Source: Chitinophagales bacterium
GTDB lineage: Bacteria > Bacteroidota > Bacteroidia > Chitinophagales > Chitinophagaceae
Direction of reading: 5' to 3'
DNA: 64,000 nucleotides
NCBI GenBank assembly: GCA_017303455.1
Contig: JAFLBM010000010.1
Span: forward strand, 102,867 to 166,866
The notes beneath the pieces were generated by a model. The model ran no database searches, was not told where the DNA came from, and saw only the letters and a program-made list of their open reading frames with translations. Both the position numbers and the translations under genes were made by a program. Positions 1 to 8,360 of the stretch are shown piece by piece (within the stretch, counting starts at the first letter, position 1; each line of letters starts with the position of its first letter).

Positions 1-155
1 ATATCACCCACTAAAAAGATCTCACCCGCATCATGTTTGATTTCATCCAGGAATTGTACCAGCCGTTTTTCCCTTTCCAGGCTTTTGGCGTGGTCGGGAG
101 CACCGAGATGGAAATCGGAAAGGAAGTAGATCTTTTTTTGAGCAGGTTGTTGCAC
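1..155 (-). CDS. lpxH: UDP-2,3-diacylglucosamine diphosphatase, LpxH-like (partial, runs off left edge)
   Basis: Only the first 51 or so codons are inside the window. They carry the metallophosphoesterase opening IYFLSDFHLGAPDHAK, in which D-x-H supplies the first metal ligands, and end at FLVGD, the second metal-binding block. In this family the enzyme cleaves UDP-2,3-diacylglucosamine to lipid X in lipid A synthesis at the inner membrane. The start is taken as the GTG at 155, because the same frame meets a TAA a few codons upstream and no ATG precedes the conserved block. It follows the cyclotransferase-like gene by 8 bases, so the two are probably co-transcribed. A related Bacteroidota phosphoesterase with another substrate cannot be excluded from this fragment. 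Confidence 0.75.
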   Translation of the reverse strand, partial: MQQPAQKKIYFLSDFHLGAPDHAKSLEREKRLVQFLDEIKHDAGEIFLVGD

Positions 156-163
156 GCAGTAGC

Positions 164-589
164 TTATTTCTTATCCCGGATATATTGTAAAACATCCCCT
201 GATTCAATTTGTGGTCGGCCACTCACATCCCCGTTGTACCAATACATCCAGGCACTGGTGGTAGAATCATTTATTAAAACTTCAGCGAGATCACGGTAGT
301 AAAGTTTCTCTTCATCATCTTCTACCGTCACGCCTTCATAATCATCCAACTGGCCGATGGCCCAGGAAAATTCGGATTCATTAGTAATGGAATATAGTTC
401 TCCGATGATGAATTTATCTTCCGTGGAAGGAACTGCAGCCGGGTACTCGCCCAGGTCATATAAAATGCCTCTCACTTTTGCTTCGCCAATGAACGTAAAG
501 AAACGGCTGATATATTCATAAGCCGGGCTGCGAAAACCACTGCGCAATGAACCATACACGAATAACTGGTAAACCCTGGCATTTGTCAT
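164..589 (-). CDS. gamma-glutamylcyclotransferase (AIG2-like) family protein
   Basis: 141 residues, the normal size for the AIG2/GGCT-like fold. The N-terminus has the substrate-loop signature FVYGSLRSG (YGSL at residues 12-15), followed by a GEAKVRGILYDLGEYPA stretch typical of the family. The acidic pair in LDDYEGV lies where the catalytic glutamate is expected. Family members release 5-oxoproline from gamma-glutamyl amino acids or peptides, but many bacterial ones are unassigned, so the substrate here is unknown. There is no signal peptide, so it is cytoplasmic. ATG at 589. The gene sits between lutC (30 bases upstream) and lpxH (8 bases downstream), probably at the end of the rsfS-ftsH-lutC transcript. 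Confidence 0.75.
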   Translation of the reverse strand: MTNARVYQLFVYGSLRSGFRSPAYEYISRFFTFIGEAKVRGILYDLGEYPAAVPSTEDKFIIGELYSITNESEFSWAIGQLDDYEGVTVEDDEEKLYYRDLAEVLINDSTTSAWMYWYNGDVSGRPQIESGDVLQYIRDKK

Positions 590-619
590 ACCTTAAAATT
601 ACTAAAGGAGAGTGGAATT

Positions 620-1255
620 TCAGGACTCAACAAGGAATAAATAAACTTCTTTAGGGCCGTGCACACCCACCACCAATGTTTTTTCAATATCGGCGGTGCG
701 GCTGGGTCCGGTGGCAAAACTGATGAGCGAAGGGAGGTTATTACCATATTTATCTTTTACCAACTGTAATCCATCCTTCAGGTCATAGACCAGTTGTTTG
801 GTAAAAGCAATGCAGACATGAACCGGTGCATACACGCTGGTGGTTCTTCCACGGGGTTGTGCAGCACTTAGCACAATGGAGCCTGTTCGTGCCACCAGGC
901 ATTCACAACCGGTGATGGAAACATCACAATCAGCAAGACCGGTCTTTACGATCCTGTCACTGATGGAACCGGCAAAGGGTTCGATGAGTTTATCTTCCAG
1001 GCAAAACACCTTGTTCCAGTCCTGCTTCTTCACCAGGCTGCTCAATTGAAAGGCCAGTTCCTGCTGGTTGATACAAAAAACAAATCGTCCCTGTAATTTG
1101 GAGAACTGTTCAGCAAATTCAATTTCCAGTTCTTGCTGTGAAGGATGAAAGACGGAAGTGTTTCCCTCACTGCCGGGAAAAGGAAGAGGCGTTGGATGAC
1201 TCAACGCCTTTCTTATTTTCTTTAAAATATTCTCTTTGGAGGTGGATATACTCAT
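620..1255 (-). CDS. lutC: LUD domain protein, LutC-like (lactate utilization protein C)
   Basis: 211 residues from the ATG at 1255, giving MSISTSKENILKKIRKAL, a typical LutC start. The frame is open 49 codons further upstream but that stretch lies within ftsH and has no family resemblance. The LUD-domain hallmarks are the central TGCECLVARTGSIV block and the glycine-rich end (SFATGPSRTADIEK, GVHGPKEVYLFLV). In Bacillus, LutC works with the iron-sulfur proteins LutA and LutB in L-lactate oxidation. Here it is 7 bases downstream of ftsH, and a LutB-like protein is encoded about 31 kb away, with no LutA visible. Its role may therefore be in that complex or separate. Confidence 0.8.
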   Translation of the reverse strand: MSISTSKENILKKIRKALSHPTPLPFPGSEGNTSVFHPSQQELEIEFAEQFSKLQGRFVFCINQQELAFQLSSLVKKQDWNKVFCLEDKLIEPFAGSISDRIVKTGLADCDVSITGCECLVARTGSIVLSAAQPRGRTTSVYAPVHVCIAFTKQLVYDLKDGLQLVKDKYGNNLPSLISFATGPSRTADIEKTLVVGVHGPKEVYLFLVES

Positions 1256-1262
1256 ATGCCTT

Positions 1263-3329
1263 TTATGATGGCAACGATTTATTGGTGATATCACTGTCAT
1301 ACGGCGGAACCCCGGCAGATATTTCACTGTTGTCAGTCGTATCCAGGTCGTCTTTTTTATCTTCAGCCAGTGGTTTTTTTTCTTCGTAAGGCCTTTTACC
1401 AATCAGGGCTTCCACATCACTCTGGAACAATACCTCTCTTTCCAGCAATGCCTCAGCCAGTTTTTCTACCTCGGCTTTGCGTTCTGTGAGGAGTTTTTTT
1501 GTTTTTTCGTATGCTTCGTCAATCAGCTTTCTTACTTCCTGGTCAATCAGCTTGGAGGTTTCTTCTGAATAAGGCTTGGTAAACGTGGTTTCCTGTTGCG
1601 GATCATAGAAACTCACATTCCCCACTTTATCATTCATACCATACACCGTCACCATTGCATAAGCGATCCGGGTGATCTGCTGCAGGTCATTTTGTGCACC
1701 CGTGGAAATTTTTCCGAAGAAAATATCTTCACTGGCACGACCGCCGAGTGTCATACAGATCTGGTCGCTGAGCTGATCGGTATTATATAAATATTGTTCT
1801 TTCGGCGTGTATTGTGCATAGCCCAATGCAGCAGTACCTCTTGGAACGATGGTTACTTTCAGCAAGGGATAAGCATGTTCGAGGTACCATCCGCAGATAG
1901 CATGACCCGCTTCATGATAAGCAATGATCCTTTTTTCTGCCGGTGCAATGATCTTGTTCTTTTTTTCCAATCCGCCGATCACCCTGTCTACTGCATCCTG
2001 GAAATCTTCCATCTCCACTGCATCTTTCCCTTTCCTGGCAGCGATCAGTGCCGCTTCATTACATACGTTGGCGATATCTGCACCTGCAAAACCAGGTGTT
2101 TGTTCGGCCAGCTTATGAATATCCAGTTTGGTTGAAATTTTGATCGGTTTCAGGTGAACTTTAAAAATATCTTCTCTTCCTTTCAGGTCAGGTTTGTCAA
2201 TGGATATCTGCCTGTCGAAACGACCCGGACGTAATAACGCTGAGTCCAGTACATCAGGACGGTTGGTAGCGGCTAATACAATAATACCCGTATCTGTTCC
2301 GAAGCCATCCATTTCCACCAGCATCTGGTTCAGGGTGCTTTCTCTTTCGTCATTGCTCATCATGGCGTTCTTACCCCTTGCACGGCCGATGGCATCAATT
2401 TCATCAATAAAAATGATACAAGGTGCTTTTTCCCTGGCCTGTTTGAATAAATCTCTTACCCGGCTGGCACCCACACCCACAAACATTTCCACGAAGTCAG
2501 ATCCGCTCAGGCTAAAGAAAGGTACCTGTGCCTCACCGGCCATCGCTTTTGCCAGCAATGTTTTACCGGTTCCGGGAGGGCCTACCAGCAATGCACCTTT
2601 AGGTATTTTACCACCCAGGGCCGTATATTTTTTAGGATTCTTTAAAAACTCAACGATCTCCATCACTTCTACCTTGGCTTCATCCAGACCGGCCACATCA
2701 GCAAATGTGATATTTACTCTTGTTCCTTTATCAAATAAGGTAGCTTTTGACTTCCCGATATTAAAAATACCGCCCGGGCCACCAGAGCCACCGGCTCCAC
2801 CACCCATTTTCCGCATCAGTAATATCCAGAGCCCTACAAAAAGAAGAACTGGTAACAGGAACTGGAGAACCCCACCAAGGATGTCTTTTTCCTGGCCTGC
2901 CTTCCCTACTCTTTCCAAAGTTGGGTTATCAGCATAGAACTTTCGCATATCATCCTGGAAAGAATCACCTGATACAATGTTGAAGAACATATGAGGTCCA
3001 TCCTTGCTATAGCTGCCGTTATCTCTCAATTCTTTTTCGTATTTACCCAGGCTTGTCTGCTTAATAGTAATCCTTACTTTATTCTTATTACTTACCACCA
3101 GGTACTTTGATATATCGCCCTGCTTAAGCATTTCTGTAAACTGGTCCTGTGATACCTCTTTCATGCTTGAAGAAAAAGGACTGAATATATTCATGCCGAT
3201 CAGCATGGCAATAATGATCGCATACACCCAGTAAATACTGAATTTCGGGCCTTTTTTCGGCTGGTTCGGGTCGTCGGCTGGCGGACGGTTACCTGGTCTT
3301 GGATTTCTGTTCATTTGTTCTTGTGACAT
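1263..3329 (-). CDS. ftsH: ATP-dependent zinc metalloprotease FtsH
   Basis: 688 residues, close to the usual Bacteroidota length. Two membrane segments (about residues 31-47 and 150-172) flank a periplasmic domain. The AAA module follows with Walker A GPPGTGKT (250-257), Walker B IIFIDEIDA and the second region of homology around ALLRPGRFDR. The peptidase carries the zinc site HEAGH (472-476). FtsH degrades unassembled membrane proteins and short-lived regulators at the inner membrane. The N-terminal proline-rich cytoplasmic extension (RPGNRPPADDPNQPKKGP) is typical of this phylum. ATG at 3329. rsfS ends 75 bases upstream and lutC begins 7 bases downstream, consistent with an operon. The sequence looks intact. 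Confidence 0.97.
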   Translation of the reverse strand: MSQEQMNRNPRPGNRPPADDPNQPKKGPKFSIYWVYAIIIAMLIGMNIFSPFSSSMKEVSQDQFTEMLKQGDISKYLVVSNKNKVRITIKQTSLGKYEKELRDNGSYSKDGPHMFFNIVSGDSFQDDMRKFYADNPTLERVGKAGQEKDILGGVLQFLLPVLLFVGLWILLMRKMGGGAGGSGGPGGIFNIGKSKATLFDKGTRVNITFADVAGLDEAKVEVMEIVEFLKNPKKYTALGGKIPKGALLVGPPGTGKTLLAKAMAGEAQVPFFSLSGSDFVEMFVGVGASRVRDLFKQAREKAPCIIFIDEIDAIGRARGKNAMMSNDERESTLNQMLVEMDGFGTDTGIIVLAATNRPDVLDSALLRPGRFDRQISIDKPDLKGREDIFKVHLKPIKISTKLDIHKLAEQTPGFAGADIANVCNEAALIAARKGKDAVEMEDFQDAVDRVIGGLEKKNKIIAPAEKRIIAYHEAGHAICGWYLEHAYPLLKVTIVPRGTAALGYAQYTPKEQYLYNTDQLSDQICMTLGGRASEDIFFGKISTGAQNDLQQITRIAYAMVTVYGMNDKVGNVSFYDPQQETTFTKPYSEETSKLIDQEVRKLIDEAYEKTKKLLTERKAEVEKLAEALLEREVLFQSDVEALIGKRPYEEKKPLAEDKKDDLDTTDNSEISAGVPPYDSDITNKSLPS

Positions 3330-3404
3330 ATATTTATTTTCCGGGTGCTCCCTGCTAATTAATAATTATTGATAGAAAAAGTTCAGCTTGTATAATATTT
3401 AACA

Positions 3405-3809
3405 TTATTCGTCATGCTCCTCGGCAGCAGCATCACTCCACATTTCTTCCAGTTTGTAAAATTTCCGGTCTTCGGACAGCATCACATGCACCACTACATT
3501 TACATAATCAATCAGTACCCAGTGCAGGTTATGATACCCTTCATGATGGTAAGGATTTTCCCCGCAGGCAATATGAACCTGTGCCTCCACATTCTCTGCA
3601 ATAGCCCTTACCTGCGGCTGGTTACCCGCCTCACAGATAATAAAGAAATCAGCCACAGCTTCATTGATCTTCCGGAGATCCAGCGAGATGATATTCTCCC
3701 CTTTCTTCTCCTGTATAGCGGCAATAATGGTTTTGATGATTTTCGAATTCTTCGTTAACCGGGTTGCAGTTTTCTTTTTGCGGTTGGTCAGTGATGCCAA
3801 TTGTTCCAA
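3405..3809 (-). CDS. rsfS: ribosome silencing factor RsfS
   Basis: RsfS (RsfA/DUF143 family) binds ribosomal protein uL14 and blocks subunit joining in poor nutrient conditions. The core is clear: KIIKTIIAAIQEKKGENIISLDL, then VADFFIICEAGN, then HHEGYHNLHWVLIDYVNVVVHVM. The start is uncertain. The frame is open to an ATG at 3908, but the extra 33 residues look unlike the family, and a promoter-like element at 3919-3926 would leave that ATG almost no leader. I prefer the TTG at 3809 (LEQLASLTNRKKK), which gives 134 residues, near the usual length. It heads the ftsH-lutC group and is divergent from birA. Confidence 0.85.
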   Translation of the reverse strand: MEQLASLTNRKKKTATRLTKNSKIIKTIIAAIQEKKGENIISLDLRKINEAVADFFIICEAGNQPQVRAIAENVEAQVHIACGENPYHHEGYHNLHWVLIDYVNVVVHVMLSEDRKFYKLEEMWSDAAAEEHDE

Positions 3810-3918
3810 ATAATGAAGGTGTTTAAATTTAATATCTGTTTTGGGCCGACTTGCTGTCGTCAACAGGCTGTTATTATTAAAAAATAACAACCGGCAACAA
3901 GAAAGCATTTTACTTTGT

Positions 3919-3946
3919 CAAAAATAGCAATTAATTGCCAGAACAA
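3919..3946 (-). promoter_or_regulatory. possible Bacteroidota-type promoter for rsfS
   Basis: On the minus strand TTG (3944-3946), a 17-base spacer and TATTTTTG (3919-3926) match the TTG...TAnnTTTG pattern of Bacteroidota housekeeping promoters. Transcription would begin near 3912. This is pattern matching only. Confidence 0.4.
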
Positions 3947-3955
3947 CCTGTATCT

Positions 3956-4774
3956 ATGCCTTCCGGAATGCCATTTATTGAACTCCAATCGGTTGATAGT
4001 ACCAATAACTATGCCCTTGCCCGCTTGCATGAAGCCCGGCTGCCGGACAGGCAGGACCAGGTGCAGCACGGGCAGGCTTATTTTGCCCATGAGCAGGTGG
4101 CCGGAAAAGGTCAGCGGGGTCGAATTTGGACAGCAGAAAAAGATGCCAATATCATCCTGACTGTAGTGCTGAATCCTTATCCATTACAGCTATCACAACA
4201 ATTTCAGTTCAGTGCTGCAGTGGCTTTGGCGGTTCATGATTTCTTCAGCAATTATGCCGGGGAGGATACAAAAATTAAATGGCCTAACGATCTTTACTGG
4301 CAAGACAGAAAGGCAGGGGGTATTTTAATCGAGTCGGTGATCAGCAGTTCTGCATCGGTGAAAAAGAGTGGGCTGTCAGAAAATGAAATGCAAAAAACCG
4401 CAGCAGGCCAGTGGCAATGGGCGGTTGTCGGAATGGGTATTAATATTAACCAAACCTCCTTTCCCGGAGAACTGAAAAACCCTGTTTCCCTGAAACAAAT
4501 CACCGGTAAAAATTATGATGTGGTAGGGCTGGCCAAAGAATTATGGGAATGCCTGTACAGCCGTTTCAATGAATTAACCGGAAAAGGATTTGACAGCATT
4601 TACCGTAACTACAATTCACAACTTTATAAAAAAGGCCAACCTGTTAGACTAAAGAAAGATAGCCGTGTCTTTGAAGCAATTATTAAAAATGTATCTCCCG
4701 CTGGTCAGTTGATCGTTCAGCATAGTATTGAAGAAACATTCAGTTTTGGAGATATTGAATGGGTCATCAAATAA
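3956..4774 (+). CDS. birA: biotin--[acetyl-CoA-carboxylase] ligase
   Basis: About 272 residues from the ATG at 3956 (a second ATG at 3968 is also possible). The enzyme activates biotin with ATP and attaches it to the carrier lysine of acetyl-CoA carboxylase. Visible motifs are VDSTNNYA, the biotin/ATP loop AGKGQRGRIW (about residues 49-58) and KWPNDLYWQDRKAGGILIES. There is no N-terminal helix-turn-helix, so this is the mono-functional type rather than the BirA repressor. Oddly, residues about 28-36 (RLPDRQDQV) form an extra loop between the first helix and the HGQAYFAHEQ strand. The DNA encoding it is a GC-rich palindrome (4040-4054) of the kind repeated elsewhere in the window. It is followed by a terminator shared with the convergent gene. 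Confidence 0.93.
   Translation: MPSGMPFIELQSVDSTNNYALARLHEARLPDRQDQVQHGQAYFAHEQVAGKGQRGRIWTAEKDANIILTVVLNPYPLQLSQQFQFSAAVALAVHDFFSNYAGEDTKIKWPNDLYWQDRKAGGILIESVISSSASVKKSGLSENEMQKTAAGQWQWAVVGMGININQTSFPGELKNPVSLKQITGKNYDVVGLAKELWECLYSRFNELTGKGFDSIYRNYNSQLYKKGQPVRLKKDSRVFEAIIKNVSPAGQLIVQHSIEETFSFGDIEWVIK
4040..4054. repeat. GC-rich palindrome inside birA
   Basis: CTGCC-GGACA-GGCAG lies within the birA reading frame and encodes part of an apparent extra loop. It resembles the dispersed CCTGCC...GGCAGG palindromes at 38.2, 50.4, 54.8 and 63.9 kb. Confidence 0.5.
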
Positions 4775-4801
4775 AAGAGCTTTCAACAATGAAAGCTCTT
4801 T
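4774..4801. terminator. bidirectional intrinsic terminator between birA and the DUF5777 gene
   Basis: An 11-bp stem AAAGAGCTTTC / GAAAGCTCTTT with a 6-base loop, A-rich on one side and T-rich on the other. It overlaps the birA stop codon and lies 24 bases past the end of the convergent minus-strand gene. Confidence 0.8.
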
Positions 4802-4824
4802 GAAGGTTTTCGTTGCTGTTACAA

Positions 4825-5763
4825 CTATTTTTCTTTCGGGCGCCACAGGGAAAACTGTCTTGCGATGGTAAAGCCCCAGCGAAACTGCCCTTTCCCCCAA
4901 CTGGTCACTGTTCTTGGTATATACCGGTTCTCCAGGGTTTCGGTGGCATTGGTAAAATTCAGGTGAAAGACGTGACCCGGTGTAAGGATCTCGAAACCGA
5001 TACCCAGCGGATCAAAAAACTTCAACGGCGTCGCCTGTACGGCGAATGAATCCTTGCTGCTTTGTGAACGGAAAGGATGAAAATAGTCCACCACCAGGTT
5101 CAGGTTGCGCATTACCGGCACTTTCAACGCACCTCCCAATGCGAAAATTGATTTTTGATCATAAGAGATCGCATATCCTCTTGTTACCAGTGTGGGATTC
5201 AGCTGCCAACTCACTTTTCCCATTTTTTGGGCGATGATCAGTTGGAATGTATTACTGGTACGGTCTGAAATATCCCTGAAACTATGATCAAGATTATCCA
5301 ATGCAGAAGCTTTATTGGCAGCAATTACAGCATTGGCAAAGAAAGCAACGGATAAAGGATGTGAGGGATCGTTCTCTAGTTGTTGCAATAACTGATACTT
5401 AATACCCATCTCCCATAGTTTTTGCTGCTGGCCGGCTCCTTTTGCCCTTGCAAAAAGAATATCGAATCGTTTGCCCAATCCAATTTCAAATGCAATCTTG
5501 ATATCAGTCGCATTATCCAGGCCAAAGAAATTTTTCAGCCCGCCAAAATCACCACCAATGTCTCCAAAATTATGCATCACTTTAAATTCCATCTTGCCTT
5601 TACCCACCACTTCGGTGGTATTGGCATTGATCGCTTTTTGTGAATTAAAAATTTTCACCGGTGTTTTTGCGGCCACTGCATTATCCCCGATATTCAGTAA
5701 TGAATCCTGGGCAACCAGCACAGTTGATATAAGCATCAACAGGCATACTATTATTTTCTTCAT
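4825..5763 (-). CDS. DUF5777 family outer-membrane beta-barrel protein
   Basis: 312 residues with a clear signal peptide (MKKIIVCLLMLISTVLVAQ, cleavage about residue 19). The rest is rich in alternating hydrophobic strands with many glycine and aromatic residues: MEFKVMHNFGDIGGDFGG, a GLDNATDIKIAFEIGLGKRF stretch, and HVFHLNFTNA near the end. These match what I recall of the Bacteroidota DUF5777 proteins, predicted to be outer-membrane barrels of unknown function. The ATG is at 5763. It is a single-gene unit with its own convergent terminator downstream, and nothing near it indicates a substrate. Confidence 0.75.
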   Translation of the reverse strand: MKKIIVCLLMLISTVLVAQDSLLNIGDNAVAAKTPVKIFNSQKAINANTTEVVGKGKMEFKVMHNFGDIGGDFGGLKNFFGLDNATDIKIAFEIGLGKRFDILFARAKGAGQQQKLWEMGIKYQLLQQLENDPSHPLSVAFFANAVIAANKASALDNLDHSFRDISDRTSNTFQLIIAQKMGKVSWQLNPTLVTRGYAISYDQKSIFALGGALKVPVMRNLNLVVDYFHPFRSQSSKDSFAVQATPLKFFDPLGIGFEILTPGHVFHLNFTNATETLENRYIPRTVTSWGKGQFRWGFTIARQFSLWRPKEK

Positions 5764-5802
5764 ATAATCAGTTTAAGATCTTGTAGTAATCGGTAAAGCA
5801 GT

Positions 5803-5838
5803 AAAAAAAGTTGCCTGCTTTGTTATAAAGCAGGCAAC
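5803..5838 (-). terminator. intrinsic terminator downstream of the sterol-desaturase-like gene
   Basis: On the minus strand a 12-bp stem GTTGCCTGCTTT / AAAGCAGGCAAC is followed directly by a run of seven T. It lies 21 bases past the stop of the upstream gene. Confidence 0.85.
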
Positions 5839-5859
5839 GATAAAGCTGTTTAAAGTTGG

Positions 5860-6609
5860 TCAGGGTTTGTCAACCTCCCGGAAAAGCAGCATATCTTTTA
5901 CCCTGGAAGAAGCTCCTTTATAAAACCCGGTTTCTTCCACATACTTTGCAGGGTTTCTGAATGTGCCGAAAAGGATATCAAATAATGGCAGGTCAGAATA
6001 GTTATAGGCATGTACACCTTTGGCATGATGTATTGCATGGCTTTCCGGCCGCTGGATGATATAACCCAGCCAGGCTGGTGTTTTAATATTTGCATGCTGG
6101 AAGATGCTGAAGAAATTGGTTACCAGCAATACGATCGTAATGGATTGTGCGGGCAGACCGGTAATAAAAGAAAAACAAACAGTACCCAGCACCGTCCAGC
6201 CGACCATGTCAAAGGGGCTGAAATAAAATGCACCATAAGTATCTAACCGTTCAGCACTGTGATGCATCTGGTGGAATACCCTCCATAATACATTACTGCT
6301 ATGCATGAACCTGTGCCAGAGGTACATGCCAAATTCGTAAACCAGTATACCAATGATACCTCCTGCTACTACGTTGATTTCAGCCAGATTCAGTAGTTGC
6401 GATGAAGGCAACCATGCTGCATAGAATAATGGCAAATAGGTTGACAGGTAAAAGAAAAAAAAGAAAGATAAAATTCCTTTGATCTGCCAGTAAGGAATAT
6501 GTGGCAGTTTCCGGGCCGGGAAAAAAGCTTCCCAGAGAATCAGTAACAGATACATTCCCAAAATGTATAGAGAAACCGGGTCTGATAAAATAGCTAAAGG
6601 ATCGGGCAT
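5860..6609 (-). CDS. sterol desaturase / fatty acid hydroxylase family membrane protein
   Basis: 249 residues. An integral membrane protein with several hydrophobic segments (for example YILGMYLLLILWEAFF and GILSFFFFFYLSTYLPLFY). The di-iron histidine clusters of the family are present in order: HRFMH, HQMHH and ESHAIHH, followed by HAYNYSDLPLFD. Members hydroxylate or desaturate lipids such as sterols, carotenoids or fatty acids with O2. The substrate here is unknown and the neighbours give no clue. ATG at 6609. It is monocistronic, with a strong terminator at 5803-5838. The 183 bases upstream hold nothing else I can identify. Confidence 0.88.
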   Translation of the reverse strand: MPDPLAILSDPVSLYILGMYLLLILWEAFFPARKLPHIPYWQIKGILSFFFFFYLSTYLPLFYAAWLPSSQLLNLAEINVVAGGIIGILVYEFGMYLWHRFMHSSNVLWRVFHQMHHSAERLDTYGAFYFSPFDMVGWTVLGTVCFSFITGLPAQSITIVLLVTNFFSIFQHANIKTPAWLGYIIQRPESHAIHHAKGVHAYNYSDLPLFDILFGTFRNPAKYVEETGFYKGASSRVKDMLLFREVDKP

Positions 6610-6792
6610 AAAATAAAGTTTATAAATTATAATATGGTTGAATCGTATTCATTATTAAAGTCAGGTACAGGTATTTCTCTTAACGGGTAAAAACGATCTT
6701 CGAAATCCTGCGATAACAATCCTGCAGAAGCCGGGAGACCCTCCCTGCTATTCGCTGGTTATTCATCCATTAAGTTTTATAGCCTGTTTCAA

Positions 6793-7221
6793 TTAATGTT
6801 TGTATTGCATCATAAATTTTACTGCCAATCCCGGCAGGTCCGGATTCAATACCAGTTTCTCCTCATCCAACTGCAGAACAAATAATTGCTCAGTCAGGAT
6901 CAGGAGTTTAGTATCATTTTGTAAAAACTGCCAGGTAAAATCGGTATTAACAGGCGATCCGCAGGATACTATATTATCTAAAGAAGACCCGGTACCGTTG
7001 CTATAAAAAAAATAACTGTTATCCTTCTGACAATCCTGGATGGTGTTTTCTGTATCATCGAGTACCCCATTCTTATTATCATCAAAACCCGTCCCGGTCA
7101 ATATCCACTCCTTTTGTGTTAATAATTCTGCAGCCGTTTTCTTTCCAGCCTGATCAGTTTTTTCTTTTTTGCAGCCTGCTATTATTACAATAGCGATAGC
7201 TAAAATGGCTCTTGCCTTCAT
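6793..7221 (-). CDS. lipocalin-like lipoprotein
   Basis: 142 residues from the ATG at 7221. The N-terminus MKARAILAIAIVIIAGC ends in a lipobox, so residue 17 should be the lipidated cysteine. Next comes a lysine-rich tether, then LLTQKEWILTGTGFDD, NGVLDDTENTIQDC, NSYFFYSNGTGS and FTWQFLQNDTKLLIL. This pattern resembles the small lipocalin-like proteins common in Bacteroidota, whose ligands are mostly unknown. The DDNKNGVLDD segment looks like a calcium-loop motif, though the resemblance may be chance. It starts 10 bases after the hydrolase gene, so the two are probably co-transcribed and under the same 8242 operator. An upstream ATG at 7251 would add ten charged residues and spoil the signal peptide. 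Confidence 0.7.
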   Translation of the reverse strand: MKARAILAIAIVIIAGCKKEKTDQAGKKTAAELLTQKEWILTGTGFDDNKNGVLDDTENTIQDCQKDNSYFFYSNGTGSSLDNIVSCGSPVNTDFTWQFLQNDTKLLILTEQLFVLQLDEEKLVLNPDLPGLAVKFMMQYKH

Positions 7222-7231
7222 AGTATTTTGC

Positions 7232-8161
7232 TTAATTATTTTTTTTTCCATTTATTGTTCCGGTAAAATCCACAAGATCTGTGGCAAATTCTTCCGGTTT
7301 CTCCCAATGCAGGGCATGGCCGGTGTTGTATACAACCATCTTGACGTTTTTTATGTTATTCAATAATATTTCCTGTCCTTTAAAAAAGAAGAATGCGTCT
7401 TTGTTACCCCAAAACACCAAAACAGGTATATTAATTTCCGTGAGTCTTTCCGAAAAGTAAGCATTCATTAAACCGGTGAAAGCAGATTTAAATACCCGTG
7501 CAGGAACCTTAGTCCCCTCATCCACCAGCAATTTATAATACGCTGAATCAATGGGTCTGGACAAACATGCTCTCTGAAACCCATCCATAAATGCCCAACT
7601 GATCGTTTCTCCCATATTCATAACTTCCTGGTAGAACTCAGGCATACCGGGATTATTCTTTAATTCAGGCTCAGCATTAATGATCACAATCCCCTTGGTG
7701 AGTTCCGGATAGTCAAGAGCAAATTGCTGAGCATGCACACCCCCCATCGAATGCCCCGCTACAAACACTTTGTTTAATTTTTTTTGCTTTATAAATGCTG
7801 CAACATCTGCTGCAAAATGCCTGGGAGTATACCCGTCTAAAGGTCTCTCGGAATCACCATGGCCTCGTTGCGAAATTGCAAAAGCATGAACAGAAGATGG
7901 CAAATGCGCTAATACGGATTCGAATGAATGCCATGAATCCGTGATGCCATGCAAAAAGATGACAGGTATACCGTTGCTGTCTCCCTGCTCGGCATACTGC
8001 AACCGGACCCCGGTTGAAAGGTTTATCTCTTTTACCGTTATTCGTTTGTTAGGAATAGCGGTAACAGGGTTTACTACCGGTTGTACAGAAACGACCTGAG
8101 CTGAAGAAAAATCCGCTACAGTCATAAAAGTAAACAGGTAAACTATAATCTTACTTTTCAT
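7232..8161 (-). CDS. exported alpha/beta hydrolase (copy 1)
   Basis: 309 residues with a signal peptide (cleavage near SSAQ, residue 22). It has the alpha/beta hydrolase fold: oxyanion loop FLHGITDSW (about 69-77), nucleophile elbow GHSMGG with Ser138, WGNKD with Asp255, and GHALHWEKPE with His282. The substrate cannot be read from sequence. The closest visible relative is the next gene upstream (8361-9296), with many identical blocks such as DSWHSFE, RGHG, FAADVAAF and QQFALDYPEL, so the two arose by tandem duplication. It has its own upstream region with the shared dyad at 8242 and is followed by a lipoprotein gene. Confidence 0.88.
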   Translation of the reverse strand: MKSKIIVYLFTFMTVADFSSAQVVSVQPVVNPVTAIPNKRITVKEINLSTGVRLQYAEQGDSNGIPVIFLHGITDSWHSFESVLAHLPSSVHAFAISQRGHGDSERPLDGYTPRHFAADVAAFIKQKKLNKVFVAGHSMGGVHAQQFALDYPELTKGIVIINAEPELKNNPGMPEFYQEVMNMGETISWAFMDGFQRACLSRPIDSAYYKLLVDEGTKVPARVFKSAFTGLMNAYFSERLTEINIPVLVFWGNKDAFFFFKGQEILLNNIKNVKMVVYNTGHALHWEKPEEFATDLVDFTGTINGKKNN

Positions 8162-8241
8162 ATTATATATGTTTTAATTAATGAAAAACAAAAATCACAT
8201 TATGATCACTCCGAAAAAATACCCTAAAATGGTAGAGATTT

Positions 8242-8257
8242 CACCGAAAAAGGGGTA
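8242..8257 (-). promoter_or_regulatory. shared dyad operator, site A (upstream of hydrolase copy 1)
   Basis: Plus-strand sequence CACCGAAAAAGGGGTA, 80 bases before the hydrolase start. One of five closely matching 16-mers (consensus CMCCGAA-N3-GGKG) in the 8-15 kb block, all in the same orientation relative to the gene. A degenerate second copy may lie at 8207-8225. Confidence 0.5.
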
Positions 8258-8360
8258 GTGGTATTTCAATAGTTACATGCCAGCCTGACCAGCCCTTTCT
8301 TTATTACAGCCATTTATTACCACGATTAATTCCCGTAAAATATTTGCCTGTATAATTGCT

